Positions 1 to 8,498 are shown, counted from the stretch's first letter. The stretch is 64,000 nucleotides of DNA from Flavobacterium sp. N2270 (GCF_025947225.1 NZ_CP110005.1:310001-374000), one strand, 5' to 3'. Program-made: numbers and translations. Notes: a model not told the origin generated them from the letters alone.

Positions 1-14
1 AATTTCATGTAAGA

Positions 15-42
15 AAGTTATAAGTTATAAGTTATAAGTTAT
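15..42. repeat. Heptanucleotide tandem repeat (AAGTTAT)x4
   Basis: Four perfect head-to-tail copies of AAGTTAT lie at 15-42. The same kind of 7-bp array, with different words, recurs in this window inside aroA, inside metH2 and upstream of thyA. It resembles the short tandem heptamer repeats scattered through some bacterial genomes. No function can be read from it. Confidence 0.8.
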
Positions 43-73
43 GAGCCAGTTACTCATATAAATAAAACGCCTG

Positions 74-105
74 CAAATATACGATTATGAAATAGGCGTT
101 GTCAA
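74..105 (-). promoter_or_regulatory. Leftward promoter leaving the window
   Basis: On the minus strand a -7 box TATATTTG (81-74) matches the Bacteroidota consensus TAnnTTTG. A TTG at 105-103 lies 21 bp upstream, inside the usual 17-23 bp spacing. It reads out of the left edge, so the gene served is not visible. Confidence 0.5.
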
Positions 106-156
106 GTAAAAAGCGGTTTATTTTAAAAATCCTACTGTTTACTGAACAACGCCTAT
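92..156. repeat. Long inverted repeat (19-bp arms)
   Basis: The arm at 92-110 (starting ATAGGCGTTGT) pairs with the arm at 138-156 (ending ACAACGCCTAT) around a 27-nt loop, with a small internal mismatch. A third ACGCCT at 67-72 can compete for the AGGCGT at 94-99. It has no U-tract and lies between the left-edge promoter and the end of the small exported protein gene. It could be an RNA structure or the remnant of a mobile repeat. Confidence 0.5.
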
Positions 157-179
157 GCAAAAACTAAAAAAACTACTTC

Positions 180-506
180 TTATAACTTACTCAATAGTTT
201 TACTTTATTGTGCATATCTTTAGAAGCGGTTAAGATTAATGCTCCTTTTTTTCCTTTTTCGTAATAATGCAACTTATCGCCTTCTTCCATTTTTATAGTT
301 GTGGTCGCCCCTTTAGTTAACGAATAACTACCACCACTTCCAGCGTTGATCACTTTTACTTCATTATCCGTATCATTTTTGATTTTGATGTCAAATTTTT
401 CAGAAACTGCATCTTCTTTAAAAATTTCGTTAGTTTGCTTTATTGATATGATGTTCATGGATAATAACCCTAAAGACAAAACAGCAATGATGATTACTTT
501 TTTCAT
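180..506 (-). CDS. Small exported protein of unknown function
   Basis: A 108-residue protein with an N-terminal Sec-type hydrophobic segment (about residues 1-18, MKKVIIIAVLSLGLL) and a short polar, probably beta-rich mature part. A Gly-Ser-Gly-Gly-Ser turn lies near residue 57 and the tail is Lys-rich. I recognise no family. There is no T9SS C-terminal domain, so it probably stays in the periplasm or is released by another route. Its ATG overlaps the stop of the upstream LamG gene by one base (TAATG), which suggests translational coupling and co-transcription. That places it under the same promoter and LytTR-type site as the LamG protein. Confidence 0.7.
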   Translation of the reverse strand: MKKVIIIAVLSLGLLSMNIISIKQTNEIFKEDAVSEKFDIKIKNDTDNEVKVINAGSGGSYSLTKGATTTIKMEEGDKLHYYEKGKKGALILTASKDMHNKVKLLSKL

Positions 507-1993
507 TATTTTATTACTATTTTTTTAGTTGCAATATTATTATCTGTATCTTGAATACGAACCATGTACATTCCAGAAGCTAAATCAGAAACATTAATTT
601 CTTTTTGATTAGACGATAGTACTTTTTGCCCTTGAATGTTGTAAATTTCTACTGATTGTAATTCTATTGCTGTTTCAATGTTTAAAATATCGTTAACTGG
701 GTTTGGGTAAATGGATACTTCTAGGTTGTTTTGTATGAAGTTTTGAGAAGCTAAAGTGTTGTTTGTGTATAAGCTGGCTACATCGGCTGGTGTTATTGCA
801 TAATTATAGATTTTTAAGTCATCAACATAGCCGTCAAAACCAATGAGATTAAAAAGAGAACCACTACTTGTATTCCATGTTGGTCTAGAACCAGTTAAAA
901 CTGAAACACCATCAATATAAATTCTTATAAAACCAACTGCATTGTATGTACACACCACATGTTTCCAAGTGTTGTTTGGAATAATTACTGATCCGGTTAA
1001 ATCGTTTGCCCAGCCATAATTATTGATAGTTGTTGGTTTAAATGAGAAACCATATGCACCATTGGTTACTTGTGATCCATACATAAATACATTATTGTCA
1101 ATTGTTGAAATAGTTATTGGTTTTATCCAAAAAGACACTGATCTAGTGCTATTTGAAATTGGCAAACCAGTTATTGAAACTCCCATAGAACCATTTACCA
1201 TATTTATAGCAGAATTTGCATTACCATTTCTATCTTCAACAAACATATTTGAATTTGGATTTGAAAAAGTCGTGTTTCCATTAACATCATATAACGTATT
1301 ATTAAAATTGAATTCAGCAATTGCTGGTAATGACGGACTTGTTGTAAAAGTATAAGTAGCACTATATGAATTTCCTGCTGCATTATTTCCTACTATCTTA
1401 TAGTAATATAAAGTGTTAGGCGTTAATCCGGTAATTGAAACGTTACCAGTGATTGTAGTATTACCGCTTGAAGGGAATCCAACAATGACTGTCCCTAAAG
1501 TTGAAGTTAGTCCGTATAAAATATCAGATATTGTTGAACCATTATTTGCGTTCAAAGAATAGGTAATTATTGCTGAAGTGGGTGACACTACACTTGAAAC
1601 ATTTGAAATTGTTGCAAGTGTTACTACTGGTGGAGCAGCAGTTGTAAAACTAGTAGTTCCAGAAGTAATAGTTGTAGAATTACAAGCTTGTAAATAACCA
1701 CTATAAAATCTATAATAATAAGTTGTACTAGCATTTAACGATGCTATATTGAATGTGTACGTTTGAGTTTGAGTGTTAGAATTTGTTATTGTTGTTACAT
1801 TTGATGCAAAAGTAGAAGATGTGGAATATTGCAGATAAAAAGTAGAATTTGTACAGTTATAAGTATTTACATTAACACTGATTGTAGCAGTTGCGTTGGT
1901 TATCGAACTTGTTGTAATGTTGAAAAAACCAATTTGAGAGAATGATAATGCACTATTTAATAATGCAAAAAGTAAAAGTAATTTTGTTTTCAT
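506..1993 (-). CDS. LamG/FnIII surface protein with T9SS type A sorting domain
   Basis: A predicted secreted protein of 495 residues. I start at ATG 1993 because it gives a clean signal peptide (MKTKLLLLFALL...FSQ), whereas the longer reading begins on non-signal residues. Two Ser/Thr/Asn-rich fibronectin-type repeats (about residues 20-220, each ending in a Tyr-Tyr-Tyr-x-Phe or Tyr-Tyr-Tyr-Lys motif) precede a LamG/concanavalin-like jelly roll (about 225-410). The last 70 or so residues form a Por-type sorting domain (YPNPVNDILNIE, GMYMVRI, KKIVIK). Export would run through Sec and then T9SS. The sorting domain is almost identical to that of the neighbouring LamG gene, so the two are paralogues. 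The ligand is unknown; adhesion or glycan binding is only inferred from LamG. Confidence 0.85.
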   Translation of the reverse strand: MKTKLLLLFALLNSALSFSQIGFFNITTSSITNATATISVNVNTYNCTNSTFYLQYSTSSTFASNVTTITNSNTQTQTYTFNIASLNASTTYYYRFYSGYLQACNSTTITSGTTSFTTAAPPVVTLATISNVSSVVSPTSAIITYSLNANNGSTISDILYGLTSTLGTVIVGFPSSGNTTITGNVSITGLTPNTLYYYKIVGNNAAGNSYSATYTFTTSPSLPAIAEFNFNNTLYDVNGNTTFSNPNSNMFVEDRNGNANSAINMVNGSMGVSITGLPISNSTRSVSFWIKPITISTIDNNVFMYGSQVTNGAYGFSFKPTTINNYGWANDLTGSVIIPNNTWKHVVCTYNAVGFIRIYIDGVSVLTGSRPTWNTSSGSLFNLIGFDGYVDDLKIYNYAITPADVASLYTNNTLASQNFIQNNLEVSIYPNPVNDILNIETAIELQSVEIYNIQGQKVLSSNQKEINVSDLASGMYMVRIQDTDNNIATKKIVIK

Positions 1994-2017
1994 AATATTT
2001 AGTTTTAAAGTTTGGTT

Positions 2018-2025
2018 CAAAAATA
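2018..2025 (-). promoter_or_regulatory. -7 promoter box of the LamG/FnIII gene
   Basis: The minus strand reads TATTTTTG here, matching TAnnTTTG, 25 bp before the chosen ATG. No TTTG -33 element sits at the expected distance. Instead a 21-bp-period direct repeat lies upstream, which fits an activator-dependent promoter (inference). Confidence 0.5.
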
Positions 2026-2051
2026 CTTTGGTAAAATCATCTTTATAATAG

Positions 2052-2082
2052 TGAGTTTACCAAACCCTATTTTCAGTTTACT
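2052..2082. promoter_or_regulatory. LytTR-type direct repeat, copy 1
   Basis: TGAGTTTAC at 2052-2060 and TCAGTTTAC at 2073-2081 are separated by 12 bp, giving a 21-bp period. LytTR-family regulators bind imperfect direct repeats of about 9 bp spaced by about 12 bp. A near-identical element lies at 3179-3209 before the second LamG gene. Both sit 27-28 bp upstream of the -7 box. The likely binder is the LytTR regulator at 6177-6923 (inference). Confidence 0.6.
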
Positions 2083-2090
2083 AAAAACAT

Positions 2091-2123
2091 AAAAAAAGAA
2101 AGAGCACTCCGTAAGAGCACTCT
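2091..2123 (-). terminator. Probable terminator of the second LamG gene
   Basis: AGAGCACTC occurs twice (2101-2109 and 2114-2122) around CGTA and can fold as an imperfect hairpin. On the minus strand it is followed by a T-rich tract (plus-strand A-run 2091-2100). The stem has a two-base mismatch, so this is tentative. Confidence 0.45.
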
Positions 2124-2237
2124 TAATCATTATAAAAACAAATTAAAAATTATTATAAAAAGAAAAGAATATAAAACTAACAACAACAATTCTAACCTAT
2201 ATTCTTCTAATTTTGATTTTAAATGTTTCATAATTTA

Positions 2238-3121
2238 CTATTTAATTACTATTTTCTTAGTTGCAATGTTATTGTCTGAATCTTGAATACGAACCATGTA
2301 CATTCCTGCAGCTAAATTGGAAACATTAATTTGTTTTTGATTATATGAAAGTACTTTTTGCCCTTGAATGTTATAAATTTCTACTGATTGTAATTCTAAT
2401 GCTGTTTCAATATTTAAAACATCGTTTACTGGGTTTGGGTATAAGGCAACTTCTAGGTTGTTTTGGTTGAAGTTTTGGGATGATAGTGTTGTATTGTTAT
2501 TAAATAAGCTTACCACTTCAGTAGCTGAAATTTCTCTATTATAAATTTTCAAATCATCCACAGCCCCATTATAACCTCCTTGCATAAAACAAGTATTAGT
2601 ACTTGATGTATTAATTGTACCTGCGTAAGTGCCTATTAGCACCCCATTGACATATTGTTTCACTGTTCCAGATATATTTGTTGTAACTACATAATGATAC
2701 CAAACCCCGTTTGTGATAGTATAGTTTGTTGTTTGATAAAAAGGTGGTGCTCCAAAAGCAAAATTATTAGTCGGAAAATTACTATAAGAAATTAAGAACC
2801 TAGAATTAGTTGATCCATCTCCATACTCTAAAGGCACTATTTCTCCAACTGACACATTAACAAGCAACCATATAGAAATTGATCTTGCTACACCACCAAT
2901 AGGAATGTTATTAATTCCTGTAAAAGCAATACCTGTACTTCTAGACAATGCGCTGTTACTATTTGCGTTTCTGTCTGCAACATAAGAACTCGCTCCAATA
3001 AAAGTTTCTCCATTAATATAACTTGTTGCGGTATTGTTAAAAGTAAAATTTGCAATTAATCCTGTTTCTTGTGAATAAACGCACACACTGCAAATTAAAT
3101 AAAAAGTACTACTTTTTTCAT
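2238..3121 (-). CDS. LamG surface protein with T9SS type A sorting domain, frameshifted in its signal peptide
   Basis: The mature part is a LamG jelly roll (LIANFTFNN..., AVDDLKIYN) followed by a 70-residue T9SS sorting domain (YPNPVNDVLNIE, GMYMVRI, KKIVIK). The uninterrupted frame runs up to 3194 but starts with Arg/Lys/His-rich residues that are not a signal peptide. ATG 3121 has a -7 box (TACATTTG) 23 bp upstream and reads MKKVVLFI then stop. Restoring one base in the A-run at 3097-3099 (plus strand) joins it to the long frame as MKKVVLFILICSVCVYSQ, a textbook signal peptide. So either a real 1-nt deletion has disabled export, or this is a sequencing error. Domain calls are sure; functional state is not. 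Confidence 0.7.
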
Positions 3122-3144
3122 AATTATTTCTTTTAAATTTAGGA

Positions 3145-3152
3145 CAAATGTA
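3145..3152 (-). promoter_or_regulatory. -7 promoter box of the second LamG gene
   Basis: The minus strand reads TACATTTG, a match to TAnnTTTG, 23 bp upstream of ATG 3121. As for the first LamG gene, no -33 TTTG is present and the LytTR-type repeat begins 27-28 bp upstream. The placement supports 3121 as the ancestral start. Confidence 0.6.
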
Positions 3153-3178
3153 TTTTATCACGTGCCTGTGTAATTTAA

Positions 3179-3209
3179 TGAGTTTACCAAACACTATTTT
3201 CAGTTTACC
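3179..3209. promoter_or_regulatory. LytTR-type direct repeat, copy 2
   Basis: TGAGTTTAC (3179-3187) and TCAGTTTAC (3200-3208) have the same 21-bp period and nearly the same spacer as the copy at 2052-2082. The element lies in the intergenic space between the second LamG gene and the sensor kinase, so it could act on either side, but its distance to the -7 box matches the LamG gene. Confidence 0.6.
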
Positions 3210-3251
3210 AAATATAATTTCGTTAATCCATAACTAGGTTTCGTATACTCA

Positions 3252-3285
3252 TTTGTAATATTATAAAGTGTATTTTATACATTTG
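3252..3285 (+). promoter_or_regulatory. Promoter of the sensor kinase
   Basis: TTTG at 3252-3255 and TACATTTG at 3278-3285 are separated by 22 bp, a full match to the Bacteroidota -33/-7 promoter. Transcription should begin near 3291, about a dozen bases before the TTG start codon. Confidence 0.65.
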
Positions 3286-3302
3286 TTTAAAATCAAAACC
3301 AA

Positions 3303-6176
3303 TTGCGAATTATATTATTTTTACTATTTCTTTTACTTACGAATTTAGGCATTAGTCAAAATCCGTATCACATTACTATTGACAAAACTTCTGGATTGCC
3401 TTCTAACAGTGTGTATGATATTTTTCAGGATAGCAAAGGTTTTATGTGGTTTGCTACTGGAAAAGGATTGTGCCGATATGATGGAAATGAATTTACATTA
3501 TTTACTGCCGATTTTCAAACTTCTAAATCGGGTTCTTGTATTCAAGAAGATAAATACGGACGCATTTGGTATGAAAATTTTGATGGGTTTTTAAACTATA
3601 TTGAAAATAATGAGCTAAAAGCATTAAAACAAAATAAACCAATAGGTTATTTTAGATACGGAATTAATGATGACCATATACAGGTGTTAGAAGAAAACGG
3701 TATTCAATTCTATGATTTAAAAACGCTTAAACCTTCAAAGAAAATAAATCTAAAATTAAATCATTTACAATTTGCATTTTATACTCATAATACGCTTTAC
3801 ATATTTGACGAAAAGTTAAATGAAATTGATGCAACTGGAAATATAAAATCATACTCTTATCCTAACAACTTTATTAAAGAATTTAACGCTCCAATTGTCC
3901 AAAAAACAACCAATGGAATTGTTATTATATCAAAATACACCAATGATTATTGTTTTTTTGAAAATGGAAAATTTAAAGAAGGAAAATTTAATTTTCCTAC
4001 AGAATTTATTCAAAATTTAGCATCAACAAATGACAATAATCTTTGGCTTTGCACTACTAAAGGAATAATACACTTTAACACAAAAACACTAAAGGAGACA
4101 AAATACTTTTCTGATAAAAATATTTCATTTATTTATATAGATAGCCTACAAAACCATTGGATCTCAACAATTAATGAAGGTGTACTCTTTATTGAAAATT
4201 TTGACACTAAAATAATTGAAACCAACTCTAAACCCAATATTTTAACTCACTCAAATTATGGTTTATTAGCAGGTTTAGAAAACGATATTGTAATTAAATT
4301 AAATCCTCAAAATAATACATACCAAACAATATACCAGGGTAATCTAAATCATGGCGTCAACCAATTATTTCATGATAAAAAATCAAATACTACTTTTTTA
4401 ACATCTTCAAAATTTAAAATAATTTCTCATAATAAAGTAGAAGAATTTTTACTTGGAGCCGTAAAATCGATAGCAAAAATTGACGATAAATATTTTTCAT
4501 TTGCAGCTAGTAATGCTTCAGGAATTTTTACTAATAATTTAAATTTGAAAAGTAATTGGGATTCTGTTTTTAAAAAGTATGCCGCTTTGAATACTAACTC
4601 TTCATCAAAAATAAATTTAGTTTATAATGTTAATGGAAACCAACAACTTATAATCCAAAAAACGAAACTATTTATTTTGCAACAAACAACGGTTTAATCG
4701 CTTTTTCAAAAAATGAAAAAAAAGAAATAAAATACAATAATAAAACTATTTTTTTTTACAAAAATTGAATACTATAATGGAATTACTTATGGTTTAACTA
4801 GTAATGAAAAATTATATACAATTTCTATAAAAAATCAAATTAAACCTTTTGTATGTCCTGCTAATTTCACTGCTGTTACTATTGAGAAAATTTCAATCGA
4901 AAATAATTTATTATTTGCCTATACACCTGACGCTATCTACGAAATCAATCTCAATAACAACACGTATAAAAAAATCATAACATTAAATAAAGAAACAACC
5001 ATTTCAGATGTAAAATTCTTAAACAACAACTATTACTTTGCCTCTTCAAAAGGAATAATTATTAAAAAAAGAGAAGAAGAAAAAATAATTTCCATTCCAA
5101 AACTATTCATTAATAAAATACTAATTAATGATGAAAAAATAATTTCCCCAAATAATACTGAACTTAATTATACCGAAAATAATATAAAAATTAATTTCAC
5201 TGTTTTATCGTTTATTCCGAATGAAAAATTTAAAGTATTATACAGCATTAACAATTCAAAATGGAATACTTTAGATGCTGAAAATAGAAATTTAATTTTG
5301 TCTTCTTTGTCGCCTGATGACTATGAAATAAAATTAAAAATTGATACAAAAAATAGCACCGAAATAAAGACTATACATTTTAAAATCAAAAAACCATTTT
5401 GGTTAAACACCTTCTTTTTAATTGGAATTGGCATACTTTTTTTAGTCTTAATTTACAGCTTTTACAAATGGCAAATTCGCAAATTAAAACGTAAAAACGA
5501 ATTACTAATTGAAAAAGTAAATCTTGAAAAAAATCTAAATCAGTCAAAATTAAAAGCAATAAAATCGCAAATGAACCCGCATTTTTTCTACAATGCACTA
5601 AATACATTGCAATCTTATATTTTATCAAACGAAAAAAAACAAGCAATAGAATATCTTTCTAAATTTTCTAATCTTACAAGAACCATTTTAGAGCTAACCG
5701 AAAAAGATTATATTTCAGTTAACGAAGAAATAAAAACCTTAAAACTCTATTTAGATATAGAAAAAGCACGTTTTGAAGATGATTTTAAGTATGAAATTAA
5801 TACAAATAGTGATTTAGACAATGAGCACATAAAAATTCCATCAATGATGCTACAGCCTTATGTTGAAAATGCCATTAAACATGGTTTATTGCATAAAAAA
5901 GATAATAAAGAGTTAAAAATTAGTTTTGAAAAAAACAATGATATTTTAAAAATTACAATTGACGACAACGGAATTGGCCGACAAAAAAGTGGCGAATTAA
6001 ATACTATAAAAAACAAAAACCATAATTCGTTTGCTACAGAAGCTATGCAAAACAGAATTGACTTGTTAAACCAATACAATCATAATAACATTTCAATAGT
6101 TATAACCGATAAAACTAACTTTTTAAAACAATCTATTGGTACAACGGTAACATTTAAAATTCCAATATCTTATTAA
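3303..6176 (+). pseudogene. Two-component propeller sensor histidine kinase interrupted by two indels
   Basis: The intact ancestor would be about 957 residues. From the TTG start at 3303 come a signal peptide (about 1-18), a Reg_prop beta-propeller (GLPSNSVYDIFQDSKGFMWF), a Y_Y_Y domain (about 5220-5340), one membrane helix (about 5400-5465), and a LytS/YehU-type kinase with NPHFFYN (His codon at 5580), a QPYVENAIKHG N-box and DDNGIG. The first part runs to a stop at 4695-4697. Propeller sequence (IYFATNNGLIAFSKN) continues in frame +2 from about 4649, then returns to the first frame at 4758 after a run of nine T (4749-4757). One base lost at about 4635-4649 and one gained in the T-run explain it. 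The C-terminal kinase is open to 6176. Real decay or sequence errors are both possible. Confidence 0.75.
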
Positions 6177-6923
6177 ATGAAAGCAATTATAATTGATGAT
6201 GAAAAACGTGCAAGAGTAACTCTACAATTACTTTTAGCAGAATATTGCCCACAAATTGAAATTATTGCTCAATGTGAAAATTTACCCGAAGGTGTAAAAG
6301 CAATTCGCAAACATAATCCCGATTTAATTTTATTAGATATTGAAATGCCTGGTCATAGCGGCTTAGAATTATTGGATTTTTTTGATGAAAGTGACATTAA
6401 TTTTTCGATCATATTTACTACAGCTTACAACGAATATGCAATACAAGCATTCAAACTTTCGGCAATTGACTATTTATTAAAACCAATTAATCCAGAACAA
6501 CTTACTGAAGCTATAAATCGATTAGAAATACAGAAACAAAAAAAATTAAATTTTAAATTATTAAAAGAAAACATTTCTAATACTTGTTCAACCAAAATTG
6601 CTGTTCCATCTGGAAATAGTTTAATTTTTATCGATACTTCTAAAATTTCCTATATTAAAGGAGAAGGTGCTTACTCAGAAGTATTTTGTGTTAATGACAT
6701 AAAACATATGGTAAGCCGAAACCTTAAGAATTTTGAAGACACTTTATGTAATAATTCTCCATTTCTTAGAGTACACAAATCTTATATTGTAAATTTTAAT
6801 TTTGTAGTTGCATACAATAAATCTGACGGTGGTTTTTTAGAACTTGAAAACAAAAAACAAATTCCAATTTCGTCAGATAAAATTACTTTGATTTTAGACA
6901 AAATTCAACTCATTAAACGATAA
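6177..6923 (+). CDS. LytTR-family response regulator
   Basis: A 248-residue cytoplasmic transcription factor. It has an N-terminal REC domain (about 1-118) with acidic pocket D7/D8, phospho-acceptor D54 (LILLDIEMPG) and K102 (YLLKPI), then a LytTR DNA-binding domain (about 142-245; FIDTSKISYIKGEGAYSEVF, FLRVHKSYIVN). ATG 6177 directly abuts the stop of the upstream sensor kinase, so they form one operon. Unlike the kinase, this gene is intact. Candidate targets are the two LytTR-type direct repeats at 2052-2082 and 3179-3209, upstream of the T9SS LamG genes. Its 3' end converges on aroA with a 2-bp gap and no visible terminator between. Confidence 0.9.
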   Translation: MKAIIIDDEKRARVTLQLLLAEYCPQIEIIAQCENLPEGVKAIRKHNPDLILLDIEMPGHSGLELLDFFDESDINFSIIFTTAYNEYAIQAFKLSAIDYLLKPINPEQLTEAINRLEIQKQKKLNFKLLKENISNTCSTKIAVPSGNSLIFIDTSKISYIKGEGAYSEVFCVNDIKHMVSRNLKNFEDTLCNNSPFLRVHKSYIVNFNFVVAYNKSDGGFLELENKKQIPISSDKITLILDKIQLIKR

Positions 6924-6925
6924 AA

Positions 6926-8170
6926 TTATTCCATTTTAAAACCAATAGATTTTAAATCTTCCCAAAAAGTTGGAAATGATTTTGAAACCACCTCAGCTTC
7001 ATTAATAACTAATGCAGTTTTTAAAGCTAATGGTGCAAATGCCATTGCCATTCTGTGGTCTTGATATGTATCTATACTTGATTCGATTATTAGATTGTTC
7101 GATTGTTCGATTGTTAGAGTATCGTTAGTAACAGAAATAATTGCTCCTAATTTTGATAATTCAGTTTTTAGCGCTTCTAATCTGTCGGTTTCTTTGATTT
7201 TTAAAGTATGTAATCCTGTTAGATGACATGCAATTCCTAATCCGAAACAGGTTACTGCAATGGTTTGAGCAATATCTGGTGAGTTGTTTAATTGACAATT
7301 GATAATTGGTAATTGACAATTATTGTTTTTTGAAATTGTAATTGATTTATTGCTATTGAAAACCGTTTCTACTCCAAAGTCTTTGTATATTTCTGCTAAA
7401 GCTGAATCTCCTTGTATGCTATTTTGTTTGTAGCTTGATAATGTGATTTGTGTTCCAATTTCGGATAATGCAACTATGGAATAGAAATAAGAAGCTGAAG
7501 ACCAATCTGATTCAATGGTGAATTGTGAATTGTGAATTGTGAATTGTGGATTTACTTTGATGACATTATTTTTAAAACTGGTTTCAACACCAATTTCGTT
7601 TAGCAATGCTAATGTCATTTTTATGTAGGGAATGGATGTGATTTCTCCTTCCAAAGTTAATTCTAAACCGTTTTCCAATTTTGGAGCAATTAACAATAAT
7701 GCAGAAATGTATTGACTACTAACATCTGCTTTTAAAGTCACTTTATTATTTGTGATTTTTTGACCTTTAATTCTTATAGGCGGAAAACCTTCATTTTCAT
7801 CATAAGTAATTTCGGCTCCAAGTTGTTTTAAAGCTTCAACTAATATTTTTATTGGACGTTCTTTCATTCTTGAAGAGCCTGTTAAAACGATTTCTCTATT
7901 TTCTTGAATGGCAAAAAAAGCGGTTAGAAAACGCATAGCTGTTCCTGCATGATGAACGTCAATTAATTGTGAATTGTGAGCTGTGAGTTGTGAATTTCGC
8001 AATGCTTCTTCCATCACGTTTGAATCATCTGATTGAGAAATATTCTTTAATTCAATATTTGGATATAAAGCTTGTAACAATAACAATCTATTGGTTTCAG
8101 ACTTTGAACCTGTAATTTTTATTGATGATTTCGACTTATCTATATTTGAATGTTGAAGTACTAAATTCAT
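6926..8170 (-). CDS. aroA: 3-phosphoshikimate 1-carboxyvinyltransferase (EPSP synthase)
   Basis: Joins shikimate-3-phosphate and PEP to EPSP in the shikimate pathway, in the cytosol. At 414 residues it is near the usual size. Visible motifs are GSKSETNR near residue 22, HAGTAMRFLTAFF near 76, SSQYISALLL, SDWSSASYF, KETDRLEALK and DHRMAMAFAP near the C-terminus. It is the last gene of the pheA-aroG run, and its ATG abuts the SMR gene. Odd: four runs of 7- or 8-bp tandem repeats lie inside the frame and encode low-complexity insertions (AHNSQLTAHNSQL, TIHNSQFTIES, QLPIINCQLNN, SNNLIIESS) between conserved blocks. All catalytic blocks remain, so it is probably functional. Confidence 0.93.
   Translation of the reverse strand: MNLVLQHSNIDKSKSSIKITGSKSETNRLLLLQALYPNIELKNISQSDDSNVMEEALRNSQLTAHNSQLIDVHHAGTAMRFLTAFFAIQENREIVLTGSSRMKERPIKILVEALKQLGAEITYDENEGFPPIRIKGQKITNNKVTLKADVSSQYISALLLIAPKLENGLELTLEGEITSIPYIKMTLALLNEIGVETSFKNNVIKVNPQFTIHNSQFTIESDWSSASYFYSIVALSEIGTQITLSSYKQNSIQGDSALAEIYKDFGVETVFNSNKSITISKNNNCQLPIINCQLNNSPDIAQTIAVTCFGLGIACHLTGLHTLKIKETDRLEALKTELSKLGAIISVTNDTLTIEQSNNLIIESSIDTYQDHRMAMAFAPLALKTALVINEAEVVSKSFPTFWEDLKSIGFKME
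7082..7118. repeat. Octamer repeat inside aroA
   Basis: TTAGATTG followed by two TTCGATTG units and a partial unit form an 8-bp tandem array in the 3' part of aroA. It encodes SNNLIIESS between the KETDRLEAL and DHRMAM motifs. The reading frame is kept. Confidence 0.7.
7290..7324. repeat. Heptamer repeat array inside aroA (AATTGAN)
   Basis: Five heptamers (AATTGAC, AATTGAT, AATTGGT, AATTGAC, AATTATT) span exactly 35 bp. Thirty-five is not a multiple of three, so flanking bases must have adjusted for the frame to stay open. It encodes the NCQLPIINCQL segment. Confidence 0.8.
7518..7545. repeat. Heptamer repeat array inside aroA (GTGAATT)x4
   Basis: Four perfect GTGAATT copies. They encode TIHNSQFTI just before the conserved SDWSSASYF block. 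Confidence 0.85.
7965..7999. repeat. Heptamer repeat array inside aroA (AATTGTG)
   Basis: AATTGTG twice, then the diverged units AGCTGTG, AGTTGTG and AATTTCG. They encode NSQLTAHNSQL ahead of the HAGTAMRF motif. The word is a rotation of the GTGAATT array at 7518-7545. Confidence 0.8.
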
Positions 8171-8497
8171 TTAATTAGAAACGAATTTTAATCCTACTAA
8201 AGATAGAATTAATGTGGTTAAAAAAAATACACGCCAAAAAGTTGCTGGTTCTTTAAAAATAAATATTCCAACTAAAACACTTCCTACAGCTCCAATTCCT
8301 GTCCAAACGGCATAAGCTGTTCCGATTGGTAATTCCTTGGTTACTCTTACTAATAAAACCATGCTTATGGTTAGGCAAATTAAAAAACCAGCATACCAAT
8401 AATAAGATATGTTTCCTGAAGTTTCTTTTGCTTTGCCTAAGCAAGTTGCAAAACCTACTTCAAAAAGACCAGCTATTATTAATAAAATCCAATTCAA
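8171..8497 (-). CDS. SMR-family transporter, SugE/Gdx-like
   Basis: A 108-residue small multidrug resistance protein with four predicted membrane helices, working as an antiparallel dimer in the inner membrane. The membrane-embedded essential glutamate is E13 (AGLFEVGFA). The WTGIGAVGS motif (65-73) and LPIGTAYAVW resemble the SugE/Gdx branch, which exports guanidinium, more than the broad-substrate EmrE branch. That subtype call rests on motif resemblance only. Its stop abuts the aroA start, and it starts one base after the MazG-like gene ends, so it is co-transcribed with biosynthetic genes rather than a resistance cassette. No riboswitch was seen beside it. Confidence 0.85.
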   Translation of the reverse strand: MNWILLIIAGLFEVGFATCLGKAKETSGNISYYWYAGFLICLTISMVLLVRVTKELPIGTAYAVWTGIGAVGSVLVGIFIFKEPATFWRVFFLTTLILSLVGLKFVSN

Positions 8498-8498
8498 T

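Noticed and set aside
15..42. Heptamer arrays as possible CRISPR-like repeats
   Set aside because: Units are 7 bp with no spacers and no cas genes; they are simple tandem repeats.
5298..6176. Stand-alone short histidine kinase starting at a TTG
   Set aside because: The frame is open back to 4731 with Y_Y_Y and propeller sequence continuous with the upstream part; it is the tail of one interrupted gene.
8171..8497. Resistance cassette or mobile element around the SMR gene
   Set aside because: It is packed in an operon with aroA and housekeeping genes, with no recombinase, attachment site or inverted repeats.
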